In this document: in pieces, positions 17,445 through 27,111 of the stretch
Position numbering within the stretch: position 1 is the stretch's first letter
Layout: the number at the start of each line of letters is the position of its first letter
DNA from: Paenibacillus sp. XY044
GTDB taxonomy: Bacteria; Bacillota; Bacilli; Paenibacillales; Paenibacillaceae
DNA length: 64,000 bases
NCBI RefSeq assembly: GCF_002257645.1
Contig: NZ_NQMO01000013.1
Location: 62,001-126,000, forward strand
Direction: 5' to 3'
Translations under genes and position numbers: made by a program
The notes under the pieces: model-generated
What the model was told of the DNA's origin: nothing
Seen by the model: the letters and a program-made list of their open reading frames with translations, nothing else
Database searches by the model: none

Positions 17445-19649
17445 GTGAGAGTGGGATGGATTCGAAAGAAAGATATGGGGGAAGAAAAACAGAAACAGCA
17501 TAGCTCCAGCTCAAAGGAGCGAAGCGGCAGCAAGCAGAAGGTTTCAGCCGCATCAGGAAATCCGGGGGACCCGAAAAAGCCGTCCCGGTTCGCCGGCCTG
17601 CCGGGCATCAGCGGGGCCCAGCTGCAAAATTTTAATCCGTTCAAATCGGTGGGCGTGAAGCTGTTCCTGATCTTTTTCGTGGCGATTGCGGCGATCGTTC
17701 TGACCTTAGGTCTAACATCCTATAGCAAAGCCAAAAGCACTATCAAGAACAATACGGCGCTGGCAAACAGCCAGACGATCCAGCAAACTCAGGAAAAGCT
17801 GGATATCATTTTGAAGCAGTATGAAGATATGGCGATGCAGATGTTTTTTGATCCGGAAATGCAAAACGTGATCGACGAGCTTGCACGGAACAAGCAGGAC
17901 GAATACCAAAACTTCGTGCTTACGGATCAGATCAACAAGAAGCTGTCGAACCAACTGAACAGCAATTCTTCGATCAAAGCAATTTACCTGGTTCCTCCCG
18001 AAGAGTCACAGCGCATTATCTCTACCGGCTCCGGTGGCCTGGACATCAATACGATTCGTGAAGCCGGCTGGTTTGAAGATGCGAAGAAAACGAACAAAAC
18101 ATCATGGGTCCCTTCTTCAAAAGGTAAGGATGGAAGCGTTTCCTTCGAACTGGTCCGCTCGCTGCAGAGCTTGTCCCGCGGTGGAGCTTACGTCATTATC
18201 GTGGAGCTTAAGACGGACGTCATCGAAAACCAGTTGAATGGAATCAGCCTCGGGGATGGCAGCAAGCTGCAGGTAGGTGACGCGAACGGCCAAGTCGTAG
18301 CCTCAACGGTGAACAGCGATGCAGGAACCAAATCCACGTTGTCGTTCATGCAGGGCCAGACGGAACCTGCCAACACGTTAGAGACAAAGGATAGCAATGG
18401 AAACGAAATTCTCGCGGTCTACAATACCCTCCAGACGACCGGTTGGCAGTTGGTCGGTACCGTTCCGGTCGAAATGCTGGTCAAGGATGCCAAAGGAATT
18501 CTCCTCTTGACTGTGGGACTGGCTGTAGGATCCATCGTGGTGGCCATTCTGATCGGGTTCTGGATGGCCCGCATGATCGCCACTCCGCTCAGCAGGCTGA
18601 AGGATTTGATGCTGGAGGGTGCCAAGGGCAATCTGAACGTGCGGACGCAGCATAAGTCCAATGATGAAATCGGCCAGTTGGGACAGGCTTTCAACTTGAT
18701 GGTGGATCAAATTACGAAGCTCGTCCAGCAGACGAATACGACGGCCCAGCTCGTGCTTGAAACGGCTGGCGAGCTGACGGATGCGTCCAAGAAAACGGCG
18801 ATCTCAGCCAAAGAAATTGCGATCGCGACCGAGGAAATCGCTAACGGGGCGAGCAGCCTGGCTACCGAGGCGGAGCGCGGAAATGAGATGACCGAACATA
18901 TGGCCAAGCAGATGGGATTGGTGATCACGGCCAATGAGGAAATGGGCAGTGCGGCGCGTCATGTCGAACAATCCAGCCAGCACGGAACCAAACAGCTGAA
19001 CGAACTGCTGGACAAAACGCACCAAACGGAAGAAATGACCCGTGAGCTGATGCACAAGGTGGATGCCTTGAAGCAAACAGCAAGCTCTGTAAACAAAGTG
19101 TTGGTTGTGCTGCAAAACATTACGAAGCAGACGAATATTCTGTCGCTGAACGCCACCATTGAAGCGGCGCGTGCCGGTGCAGCCGGACGGGGCTTCATGG
19201 TCGTGGCGGACGAAATTCGCCAGCTTGCGGACCAGTCCAGACAATCGATTGACATGGTGGGGCAAATTACCGGTCAAATCATGACGGAGATGAATGAAAC
19301 GGTCGAAGCGTTGTCGGACGCTTATCCGCTGTTCCAGCATCAGATGAATGCAGTGAAGGAAACGAACGAAATTTTTGTATCCGTTCAAGAACAGATGGGC
19401 GATTTCACGCAGCGCCTCCAATCCGTAACCGAATCGATTTCAGCACTCCATGATTCGCACAGCGTCCTTTCGGAGGGAATGAGCAACGTCAGCGCGGTTG
19501 CTGAGGAATCCTCCGCGACATCCGAGGAAGTCGCTTCGCTCAGCAATGAGCAGCAAAGCGTGGGCGATCATCTCGTTGAGCTTTCCGCCAAGCTGGAAAA
19601 CGTGTCGATTCAGCTGAAGGAATCGTTGTCCCGGTTTACACTGAACTAA
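17445..19649 (+). CDS. Methyl-accepting chemotaxis protein
   Basis: Transmembrane chemoreceptor of about 734 residues. Order: an unusual cytoplasmic N-terminal extension of about 68 residues rich in Ser, Lys and Gly; membrane segment about 72-91; extracellular Cache-like sensor to about 345; second membrane segment about 350-372; HAMP; methyl-accepting signalling domain with the hairpin-tip AARAGAAGRGFMVVADEIRQLADQS. The start is uncertain: GTG 17445 or 17451, both after GGTGAGTGA. The ligand is unknown. It should signal to CheA/CheW encoded elsewhere. Confidence 0.92.
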   Translation: MRVGWIRKKDMGEEKQKQHSSSSKERSGSKQKVSAASGNPGDPKKPSRFAGLPGISGAQLQNFNPFKSVGVKLFLIFFVAIAAIVLTLGLTSYSKAKSTIKNNTALANSQTIQQTQEKLDIILKQYEDMAMQMFFDPEMQNVIDELARNKQDEYQNFVLTDQINKKLSNQLNSNSSIKAIYLVPPEESQRIISTGSGGLDINTIREAGWFEDAKKTNKTSWVPSSKGKDGSVSFELVRSLQSLSRGGAYVIIVELKTDVIENQLNGISLGDGSKLQVGDANGQVVASTVNSDAGTKSTLSFMQGQTEPANTLETKDSNGNEILAVYNTLQTTGWQLVGTVPVEMLVKDAKGILLLTVGLAVGSIVVAILIGFWMARMIATPLSRLKDLMLEGAKGNLNVRTQHKSNDEIGQLGQAFNLMVDQITKLVQQTNTTAQLVLETAGELTDASKKTAISAKEIAIATEEIANGASSLATEAERGNEMTEHMAKQMGLVITANEEMGSAARHVEQSSQHGTKQLNELLDKTHQTEEMTRELMHKVDALKQTASSVNKVLVVLQNITKQTNILSLNATIEAARAGAAGRGFMVVADEIRQLADQSRQSIDMVGQITGQIMTEMNETVEALSDAYPLFQHQMNAVKETNEIFVSVQEQMGDFTQRLQSVTESISALHDSHSVLSEGMSNVSAVAEESSATSEEVASLSNEQQSVGDHLVELSAKLENVSIQLKESLSRFTLN

Positions 19650-19724
19650 AAGAGCAAGCTTAATCTTTACATCATTCGCGTGCACGAACGTTTTGACAAC
19701 TGAGTAAACGTCTTCTTTTCGGTA

Positions 19725-19767
19725 AGCCAACGCATCCATTCGGATAAGCGTTGGCTTTCTCATTTTT
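19725..19767 (+). terminator. Terminator after the chemoreceptor gene
   Basis: Stem AGCCAACGC / GCGTTGGCT with a 14-nt loop, then TTCTCATTTTT. Confidence 0.8.
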
Positions 19768-19853
19768 CAGGAGCTGCGCTGCCTGAGCTGGGCGGGTTGG
19801 ACTGGCCGGCTGAAGGATATACTGAGTGGAAAAGGCATAAAGAGGGGATCTTC

Positions 19854-21629
19854 TTGAGCGTAAAACATAAGCAGCGCATTTTTTATGTGTTGGTCATCCT
19901 TTCGTTTATGATGACGGTACTCATATTGAGACTAGCCTATATTCAGCTGGTGATGAGGGTGTCGGAGCTGCCCGGGAGCCGGTTTACAATGCAGGAAATG
20001 TCCGTGCTGCAGCGGGAGCGCGGCATCGTTTTGGACTCGGGACGGGGCAAGTTCTACGACAGGAACGGGGAGCCATTGACTGGGAAGACGGTGTCCGCTG
20101 CGGTGCTGTTCCCAGTCTCCGGATCCATCCGGCAAGAAGCAAAGGACAAGCTGGATGCAGTTACCCGGATCCTTAAGACGGATCAGGCCGCCTTTCTGAA
20201 GGTATGGGATCACTTGAGCGTCCCGCTGGTATGGCCGGATTCCCACAAGGGCGATCCGTTGTCGTTAAAGGACAACGAGGCACGGCATTTAACGCAGGCT
20301 GGAATCAGCGGAATCGAAGTTCTTCCGTACACGAAGCGGTATGAGGATTCTTTGAGCGGGATGCAGTGGCTCGGCTATCTGGCGGAGCAGCCCGGGCAGA
20401 AGCATCTGATCCATACGGGGTATGCCTTCCAGGAAGGGGCGGCAGGGTTGGAAAAGACGCTGGAGCCGCTTCTGCGCGGGATGGGGCCGACGACGGCCTA
20501 TTATACCGTCGATGGAAGCGATCAGCCGATTCCGGGAACGGGCATCCGGATTAAAGGGCCGGGTAATGCCTATTATCCGCTAAAATTCCGCACCACCGTC
20601 GATCTGTCGCTGCAGCGGCAGATCGAGCAGTTGGCCAAGGAGTCTGGAATGAAGGAGGGGGCCGTTGTCCTTCTTGATGCGCATACGGCTGATGTGGTGG
20701 CCATGGTATCGCTGCCGTTTTACAATCCCATGGATGTTCATCCGCAGCAGAGGGCCTGGAATAATCGCGCTTTACAAGCATCCGTGCCTGGCTCCATATT
20801 CAAAACAGTCATCGCGGCAGCGGCCCTGGAGGCGGGTGTCACCTCTCCGGATGAAACCTTTGCGTGCACTGGCGCATACGGTAAATATGGACTCTCCTGC
20901 CCCAAAGAGCATGGCGTGATCACGCTGGGGGAGGCCTATGCCGAATCGTGCAATGCCGTATTCGCCGAACTGGCGGAGCGGTTGTCCGCGGGCGAGATCA
21001 AATCGGCTGCCCACAAGCTGGGCCTGGATAGAACGGTGGGCTGGGAGGAAAAAGATATTCTCGGCCTGCCTCTTCTTCGTCCGTTTGATCATGAGGATAG
21101 CGGCAAGATCTTCGCGGATCCGAATGCGGCCGATCGGGACGGGGGGATCCGCGCCCAGACCGGGATCGGGCAGCGCGACGTTCAGATGACCCCTTTGCAG
21201 GCCGCCAACATGATCGTGACGCTGCTTCAACAAGGACAAGTCCATGCGCCACGCATTCTGGAGAGCGTTTCGTATGCGAACGGCCAGCTGATGAAGGAGC
21301 TTAAGCCCCATTTGGCTCCTTCATCCCAGGGATCCCTTCAGCCGGGCACCGCGGATTTGATTACCGGCTGGATGGAAAAGGTGGTCACCGAAGGAACGGG
21401 GCAGTCGATCCGCGGCACGACATGGAGGCTTGCCGGCAAATCAGGAACGGCCCAGGTGACCATAAACGGGCAGCCGCGTAATCATCAGTGGTTCATCGGG
21501 TACGGACCCGTAAACGAACCGAAATACGCGGCTGCAGTACTGTATCAAAATATGTCGCCGTCCTCCCGCAACCAGGCGACGGTGCTGTTCGGACGCATTA
21601 TGAACCTGCTTGCGGCTCATCCGGCGTAG
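19854..21629 (+). CDS. Class B penicillin-binding protein (transpeptidase)
   Basis: Peptidoglycan cross-linking enzyme of 591 residues, with one N-terminal membrane anchor (about 8-30), a dimerisation domain, and a transpeptidase domain carrying Ser314 (SIFK), Ser365-Cys-Asn367 (SCN) and Lys529-Ser-Gly (KSGTAQ). All three catalytic motifs are intact. Start is the TTG at 19854 with AGAGGGGA upstream. It is somewhat shorter than SpoVD or PbpB and has no PASTA domain; PbpI/PbpA-like is a fair comparison. Its last 32 bases overlap the convergent AI-2E permease gene. Confidence 0.92.
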   Translation: MSVKHKQRIFYVLVILSFMMTVLILRLAYIQLVMRVSELPGSRFTMQEMSVLQRERGIVLDSGRGKFYDRNGEPLTGKTVSAAVLFPVSGSIRQEAKDKLDAVTRILKTDQAAFLKVWDHLSVPLVWPDSHKGDPLSLKDNEARHLTQAGISGIEVLPYTKRYEDSLSGMQWLGYLAEQPGQKHLIHTGYAFQEGAAGLEKTLEPLLRGMGPTTAYYTVDGSDQPIPGTGIRIKGPGNAYYPLKFRTTVDLSLQRQIEQLAKESGMKEGAVVLLDAHTADVVAMVSLPFYNPMDVHPQQRAWNNRALQASVPGSIFKTVIAAAALEAGVTSPDETFACTGAYGKYGLSCPKEHGVITLGEAYAESCNAVFAELAERLSAGEIKSAAHKLGLDRTVGWEEKDILGLPLLRPFDHEDSGKIFADPNAADRDGGIRAQTGIGQRDVQMTPLQAANMIVTLLQQGQVHAPRILESVSYANGQLMKELKPHLAPSSQGSLQPGTADLITGWMEKVVTEGTGQSIRGTTWRLAGKSGTAQVTINGQPRNHQWFIGYGPVNEPKYAAAVLYQNMSPSSRNQATVLFGRIMNLLAAHPA

Positions 21630-22752
21630 ATTCCGGCGTGCGGGTCGTCATATCAAACGGCGAGACGTCAAACTCCTCCTTGGGAAGACGGATCCAGCTC
21701 CGCAAATATCCCTGCTGAAGCAGCTCTTTGATCAGGATCAGCAGCACGGGAGACAAGATCAATCCCGCGACTCCGAAGATCGACAGGGAGATGATCATGA
21801 ATGAGAGCATAAGGAAAGCCGATGATACGCCGATCGAATTGCCAGTGATTCGCGGTTCAAGCAGCTGGCGGGTGAGAAGCACCACGACGAGCAGGACCGA
21901 CAGGCCGATTGCAAGACTGATATTGCCGACGATGAACAGGTAGATGATCCATGGGATCAGGACGACCGGAACCCCGACGAGCGGCAGAATATCAAATACG
22001 GCGCAAACCAAGGCGAGCGCAAGCTCGTTGCCTGTGCGCAGAATCAGCAGCCCGGCATACACGAGCACAAAGGTGATGAGCACCATGATCAGCTGGGCCT
22101 TGATGTAGGATCCGATCGCTTTCAGAACATATGTCTTCAGGAACGTGTAGGCGTTCTTCAGCGTCTTCGGCGACTTTTCCCGCATCACTTTTCTCCAGCT
22201 GCCGATTTCGGTGCTGAGGAAGAACGCCAGAATGATGGCGATGCCGAAGTTGCCCATAAAGGACGAGAACGAACTGAACAGTCCGACCATATATTTAAAG
22301 AAAGTGGTTGCCCAGCCGCTGGCATAATCCGTAAACGTCGTAAAATATTCGTTCATTTTAGCGGTGACGTTCGGAGGCAGAGCAGCGATTTTTTCCTGTA
22401 GAAATTGCGTCAGCCTGGTAAATTCCGTTTGAATCATTTGCGTGTACTTGGGCAAATTATCTTGGACCTGGGCGAACTGGGAGACGACGATCAGTCCAAC
22501 CCCGAATAGGATCCCAAGGATCACCAGAATGAACAGCAGCACAGATATGGCAGAAGCAAGCGGCTTGGGCATGCCCCTTTTGTTCAAAAACTTGGCCAGC
22601 GGTTCGATCATAAAGAAGACGACGAAGGATAAAAAAACGGGAGCGGCAATTTGGTACAGCTTGCTGAATATGTACATGATGAGGAATACGGTAAGTACGA
22701 TGAACCCGATATCCACAAAGGTTCGCCAGTATTTTTTGTACAGTGGAAGCAT
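21598..22752 (-). CDS. AI-2E family transporter (second in window)
   Basis: A 384-residue membrane protein of the same family as the permease before alaS but only distantly similar. Two N-terminal membrane segments, a long amphipathic middle, and a C-terminal membrane bundle with LVGVPVVLIPWIIYLFI. The start is placed at ATG 22752, with AAGGAGA about 12 bases upstream; a TTG at 22776 lies inside that site. Related proteins include sporulation protein YtvI. The C-terminal tail overlaps the PBP gene on the other strand. Confidence 0.9.
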   Translation of the reverse strand: MLPLYKKYWRTFVDIGFIVLTVFLIMYIFSKLYQIAAPVFLSFVVFFMIEPLAKFLNKRGMPKPLASAISVLLFILVILGILFGVGLIVVSQFAQVQDNLPKYTQMIQTEFTRLTQFLQEKIAALPPNVTAKMNEYFTTFTDYASGWATTFFKYMVGLFSSFSSFMGNFGIAIILAFFLSTEIGSWRKVMREKSPKTLKNAYTFLKTYVLKAIGSYIKAQLIMVLITFVLVYAGLLILRTGNELALALVCAVFDILPLVGVPVVLIPWIIYLFIVGNISLAIGLSVLLVVVLLTRQLLEPRITGNSIGVSSAFLMLSFMIISLSIFGVAGLILSPVLLILIKELLQQGYLRSWIRLPKEEFDVSPFDMTTRTPESTPDEPQAGS

Positions 22753-22949
22753 CGCGGGCGGATCTCTCCTTTTCAAAAACAGTTTATTTTTTCATTGTAC
22801 ATGATTTATAAAAAAACGCCTATTTCTTGAGCCACTGTGATAAAATAAGAGGTAGCGATTTTTATAGGGTGTCTATGAAAATCAAAATAATGAATCACAC
22901 ATGCCTTTCGGCAAGTCAAAGTCAATACAGAGAAAAGTGGGGATATGAC

Positions 22950-24362
22950 ATGCAGACTTTGCTGCTTTGGTTATTTTACATCTCATCGTTTTACGCGTTT
23001 ATTCCCGGCTTGATCACCCGGATTTTCGGGTTCCGCGTATTCCGCAGAGGAATCACGGACCATGAATATGCGCTGACCTTCGATGACGGTCCCGATTCGG
23101 TATACACCCCGAAACTGCTCGACCTGCTGAAGAGGTACAATGCCAAGGCCACCTTCTTCGTCGTCGGTTCGCATGCGGAGAAACATCCCGAAATCGTCAA
23201 GCGGATCTATGACGAAGGCCATCTGATCGGCATTCATAATTATGTCCATAAATCGAACTGGCTGATGCGGCCGGGGACGGTCAAGAAGCAGATTATGAAG
23301 ACCGATAAGGTTATTCATACGATTACCGGAGAGCGCAGTTCTTATTACCGTCCGCCATGGGGAATCGTGAATTTGTTCGATTTTGCCAAGCGGAGCCAGT
23401 TCAAGATCGTCCTTTGGTCGTCCATGTTCGGCGATTGGCGGGAGCGCATCGGTGCGGACCGGCTGACGGAGCGGATGCTGAACAAGCTTCAGCCCGGAGA
23501 AGTGATGCTGCTGCATGATTGCGGCCTGACGGCCGGAGCCAATCCGGATGCGCCGCAGCAGATGCTGATCGCCTTGGAGCGGGTGCTGGAGGAAGCGGAG
23601 CGCCGCGGCATGAAAGCGATCCGTATCGACGAGATGATCGAAGCGAAGGAGAAAGCGCCCGAGCGGAGTCTACCGCGGCTGAAGCGGGCTACGGTCAAAG
23701 TCTGGTTGCTGTGGGAGACGCTGTTCCATGCCATGTTTCGGCTGAAAACGATCCGTCCTTATGATCCGTTCATGCATTACCGGCTGTGCACTTATAAGGG
23801 ACAAACGGTGGAGATGGGAGACGGCGTGACACTGTCCAAGGGAGATAAAGTGATCGAACTGCACTTCGATAACGAGAGGCTGTTCCGGCTCGGTGTCAGG
23901 TCCAGATCGATGGTTCATCTGGCCATTCAGATGATTCGCGGGACTGAAGAGCAGCTGCCGGAACTGGCCCGGATCATCCTGAGCGACCCGGAACTGCAGC
24001 AGGTGAAGGCTATTTACGGAATCACAATGATTAACCGGGGGCCGAAGCACTTCGGCTTCAAGATTGTCGATTTAAAAGACGGTCTGTTCGCCAAATCGAC
24101 GAAGCTGTACTTGAAGTTCCTGCTGCGAATTATTAATCCGTCCGGCGAGGAGCGGCTGAAAGATCATGCGGAGCAAATGGTACCGAAGCTGCTGGTGATG
24201 CCGGTCGACGTGCTGATCGGGCGGTTTTCCGAGAGCGGATCTCATCGCCGGCCGCAGGTGAAGGAGCCGTCCGATCCGCAAGAGGAGAAGAAGGGCGAGA
24301 TGCTTGACCTGAACCTGGTTACTTCATCGCAAGGCATTGGCAGCACACCGCCTGCCATCTAA
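22950..24362 (+). CDS. Polysaccharide deacetylase fused to a YkoP-like domain
   Basis: 470 residues in three parts: an N-terminal membrane segment (about 3-25); a NodB deacetylase domain (about 40-240) with TFDDGPD, the metal-binding HNYVH, RPPWG and the late LLHDC; and a C-terminal domain (about 265-430) resembling B. subtilis YkoP. A polar, Glu/Lys-rich tail follows. It probably removes acetyl groups from cell-wall or exopolysaccharide GlcNAc. Start ATG 22950 has AGTGGGGA upstream; the open frame continues 5' without a site. The role of the YkoP domain is not known. Confidence 0.88.
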   Translation: MQTLLLWLFYISSFYAFIPGLITRIFGFRVFRRGITDHEYALTFDDGPDSVYTPKLLDLLKRYNAKATFFVVGSHAEKHPEIVKRIYDEGHLIGIHNYVHKSNWLMRPGTVKKQIMKTDKVIHTITGERSSYYRPPWGIVNLFDFAKRSQFKIVLWSSMFGDWRERIGADRLTERMLNKLQPGEVMLLHDCGLTAGANPDAPQQMLIALERVLEEAERRGMKAIRIDEMIEAKEKAPERSLPRLKRATVKVWLLWETLFHAMFRLKTIRPYDPFMHYRLCTYKGQTVEMGDGVTLSKGDKVIELHFDNERLFRLGVRSRSMVHLAIQMIRGTEEQLPELARIILSDPELQQVKAIYGITMINRGPKHFGFKIVDLKDGLFAKSTKLYLKFLLRIINPSGEERLKDHAEQMVPKLLVMPVDVLIGRFSESGSHRRPQVKEPSDPQEEKKGEMLDLNLVTSSQGIGSTPPAI

Positions 24363-24390
24363 TCAAACAGCACTTATATGAACATTGATC

Positions 24391-24440
24391 GGGGCTGTCC
24401 CGGCTGTGGCTAAAGACCATAGCTGGGACAGCCCTTTTTA
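24391..24440 (+). terminator. Terminator after the deacetylase gene
   Basis: GGGCTGTCCC / GGGACAGCCC stem extended by further pairs toward the loop, followed by TTTTT. Confidence 0.9.
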
Positions 24441-24498
24441 ATGTGAATCGGAACTGGATGAAACAAACAGCCTTCCCGTTCGAGCTTCAGGCTTCATA

Positions 24499-24543
24499 TA
24501 AAAAAGGTGCCCCACAAGCCGGAGCGACTTTATGGAGCACCTC
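24499..24543 (-). terminator. Terminator of ilvD
   Basis: On the minus strand AGGTGCTCCA pairs with TGGGGCACCT, followed by TTTTTTAT. It lies about 25 bases past the ilvD stop. Confidence 0.85.
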
Positions 24544-24569
24544 TGATACATCTCTAGATGCAGGATGAA

Positions 24570-26255
24570 TTAGATTTTCATGACGCCGCCTTGGCTGGCG
24601 TTGGTGACGAGCTTGGAGTAACGGGCAAGATAGCCTGTTTTCACCTTCGGCTCAAAGCCTTTCCAATGGGAGCGGCGCTCGGCCAGCACTTCGTCACTGA
24701 CTTGAAGCTCGATTTTGCGGTTGTTCAGATCGAGCTCGATGATGTCTCCGTCTTCGACGAAAGCGATCGGACCGCCTTCAGCCGCTTCCGGCGAAATGTG
24801 GCCGATGCTGATTCCGCGAGATGCGCCGGAGAAGCGTCCGTCGGTGATCAAGCCGACTTTGGCTCCGAGGCCCATGCCGACGATTTGGGACGTAGGTGCC
24901 AGCATTTCAGGCATGCCCGGGCCGCCTTTAGGTCCTTCGTAACGAATGACGACGACATGGCCTTCTTTAACCTTGCCGTTCGCGATGCCTTCCAGTGCCT
25001 CCTCCTGGGAGTCAAAGCAAATGGCAGGCCCTTTATGATAGCCGCCGACAGATGGATCCACGGCACCGACTTTGATGATGGATCCTTCCGGTGCCAGGTT
25101 GCCGTACAGTACGGCAAGTCCGCCGCGCTCGGAGTATGGCTGGTCGATTGGGTGGATAACGTTCTTGTCCTGGATTTCGCAGCCGGCCACGTTCTCGGCC
25201 AGCGTCTTGCCGGTAACCGTCATGCAGTCGCCGAACAATGCGTCCGGCTTCTTGAGCAGCTCGTTCAGTACGGCGCTTACGCCGCCCGCTATATGAACGT
25301 CTTCGATGAAGTAATCCGAAGCCGGAGCGAGCTTGGAGATATGCGGCACGCGGTTGGCCACTTCATTGATCCGCTCCAGTGGATAGTCGATGCCGGCTTC
25401 CTGAGCGAGGGCCAGGGTGTGAAGCACGGTGTTCGTGGAGCCGCCCATCGCCATGTCAAGCGCAAAGGCGTTGTCGATGGATTCCTTAGTCACGATGTCA
25501 CGCGGCTTGAGATCCATCTTCACGAGTTCCATAAGCTGGCGTGCGGATTGTTTTACGAATTCTCTACGCTCTTCGGCGACCGCCAAAATCGTTCCGTTGC
25601 CCGGCATAGCCAGTCCAAGGGCTTCCGCCAGACAGTTCATCGAGTTCGCGGTAAACATGCCCGAACAGGAACCGCAGGTAGGACAGCCATATTGTTCGAG
25701 TTCCAGCAGATCGTCGTCGCTTATTTTGCCGACCTGGTGGGCACCGACGCCTTCAAATACGGATGTCAGGGACAGGCGGCGTCCTTTGCTGTCTACGCCG
25801 GCCTTCATTGGACCGCCGCTGACAAAGATCGTAGGGATGTTGACGCGCAGCGCGCCCATCAGCATGCCCGGCGTAATTTTGTCACAGTTCGGGATGCAGA
25901 CCATGCCGTCAAACCAGTGAGCGGAGACGACGGTTTCGAGCGAGTCGGCGATAATTTCGCGGCTCGGCAGGGAGTAGCGCATGCCGATGTGCCCCATGGC
26001 GATGCCGTCATCGACGCCGATCGTGTTGAACTCAAAAGGTACACCGCCGGCTTCGCGGATGGCCTCCTTGACCAATTTGCCGAATTCCTGAAGATGGACG
26101 TGGCCGGGAACGATATCGATGTATGAGTTGCACACGGCGATAAACGGTTTGCCGAAATCCTCCTCTTTCACGCCCGCCGCGCGGAGCAAGCTGCGGTGAG
26201 GCGCGCGGTCAAAACCCTTCTTGATCATGTCAGAGCGCATTTTATTAGCTGCCAT
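24570..26255 (-). CDS. ilvD: Dihydroxy-acid dehydratase
   Basis: Converts dihydroxy-isovalerate and dihydroxy-methylvalerate to 2-keto acids in valine, isoleucine and pantothenate synthesis. The 561-residue protein is full length. Iron-sulfur cysteines are visible in AVCNSYIDIVPGH, CIPNCDKITPG and CGSCSGMFTANSMN. It stands alone here rather than in an ilv-leu operon, with AGGGGG as ribosome site and its own terminator. No T-box was recognised in the roughly 250-bp leader. Confidence 0.97.
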   Translation of the reverse strand: MAANKMRSDMIKKGFDRAPHRSLLRAAGVKEEDFGKPFIAVCNSYIDIVPGHVHLQEFGKLVKEAIREAGGVPFEFNTIGVDDGIAMGHIGMRYSLPSREIIADSLETVVSAHWFDGMVCIPNCDKITPGMLMGALRVNIPTIFVSGGPMKAGVDSKGRRLSLTSVFEGVGAHQVGKISDDDLLELEQYGCPTCGSCSGMFTANSMNCLAEALGLAMPGNGTILAVAEERREFVKQSARQLMELVKMDLKPRDIVTKESIDNAFALDMAMGGSTNTVLHTLALAQEAGIDYPLERINEVANRVPHISKLAPASDYFIEDVHIAGGVSAVLNELLKKPDALFGDCMTVTGKTLAENVAGCEIQDKNVIHPIDQPYSERGGLAVLYGNLAPEGSIIKVGAVDPSVGGYHKGPAICFDSQEEALEGIANGKVKEGHVVVIRYEGPKGGPGMPEMLAPTSQIVGMGLGAKVGLITDGRFSGASRGISIGHISPEAAEGGPIAFVEDGDIIELDLNNRKIELQVSDEVLAERRSHWKGFEPKVKTGYLARYSKLVTNASQGGVMKI

Positions 26256-26420
26256 GATGTCTTTTTCCCCCTAACTGTAAGTATCGCGCTTTAGCGCGGT
26301 TAACTATGAAAGTGCCCGTATAAAACGAAACGGTTTTAAATGAGTCTATCACAAAATGAAAGCTTTTTCTAGCAATGGTTCGAAAGATTCGGGGAACTAT
26401 AGGCCTAGGCAGGCAAACAG

Positions 26421-26456
26421 GAAAAAGCACCTTCCATTCACTGGGAATGGAGGTGC
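26421..26456 (-). terminator. Terminator of the KGG-repeat gene
   Basis: GCACCTCCATTC pairs with GAATGGAAGGTGC (one bulge) and is followed on the minus strand by TTTTTCC. Confidence 0.85.
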
Positions 26457-26509
26457 CTCTTGGATTATGTCAATTGTTCATCCGTTGTTGTCTGCTCGTC
26501 AGGCAGGGA

Positions 26510-26752
26510 TCAGTTTTTGCCGCCCTTGCGGCCGATTTCTTTATAGAAATCCTTGTCGTGGGACTCGGAAGTGGCTTCGCCGCCTTTTTGACCGATCTCC
26601 TGATAGAACTCACGGTCGTGGCTTTTGGAAGTGGATTCCCCGCCTTTGCGGCCGATTTCCTGATAAAATTCCTTGTCATGATTTTTGGCCGTTGCTTCCC
26701 CGCCCATACGACCTGCTTCTTCTCTGCTCATTTTACCGTTGTTACGTGCCAT
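26510..26752 (-). CDS. KGG-repeat general stress protein (GsiB-like)
   Basis: An 80-residue hydrophilic protein made of three consecutive 20-residue repeats beginning GGEATAKNHDKEFYQEIGRK, then GGESTSKSHDREFYQEIGQK, then GGEATSESHDKDFYKEIGRK, ending GGKN. This is the KGG / stress-induced acidophilic repeat motif of GsiB and Con-10 type proteins, which are linked to dehydration and general stress. AAGGAG precedes the ATG. Paenibacillus is thought to lack sigma-B, and no sigma-B promoter was seen. Confidence 0.92.
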   Translation of the reverse strand: MARNNGKMSREEAGRMGGEATAKNHDKEFYQEIGRKGGESTSKSHDREFYQEIGQKGGEATSESHDKDFYKEIGRKGGKN

Positions 26753-27111
26753 TTCAAATCACTCCTTGGAAAGTAGTTTTTTGGGTTTATATAGATTGAA
26801 CTAAAGTGTACGGTCCAAAACTCCGTACCCGCCTTTCGAAGAAGGCGTGGATGCCGTTAGCCTTAGCTCACTCTATATTAGTTGCGCGCATCCTTTACTT
26901 ACCACGGCCCAATTGGAGTGAAACAATGAAATTATGAAATCATTGGTAAATAACTTACTTGGATACGGCCTTTCCAGGAGGAGGACTGGGGGGAATCCAG
27001 CGGCGATAAAGGGTTGATCATCCAGTAAAACATAAATTGTTACATATTGACAACCCTTCTTCCTCCGCTGACAATAGGGACAGACCAAGTAAGCGGAAAG
27101 GGGAAGAAAAC
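26753..27111. promoter_or_regulatory. Intergenic region with the kdgK promoter
   Basis: Divergent 359-bp spacer. TTGACA at 27047-27052 and GACAAT at 27070-27075 with exactly 17 bp between them form the likely promoter of the KDG kinase gene, with a leader of about 30 bases. On the minus strand TATATAAA near 26790 may be the -10 of the KGG gene. No coding frame or structured RNA is supported. Confidence 0.65.

Noticed and set aside
24558..26126. 522-codon open frame on the plus strand opposite ilvD
   Set aside because: The minus-strand frame encodes an intact dihydroxy-acid dehydratase; the other strand is open only because of codon bias.
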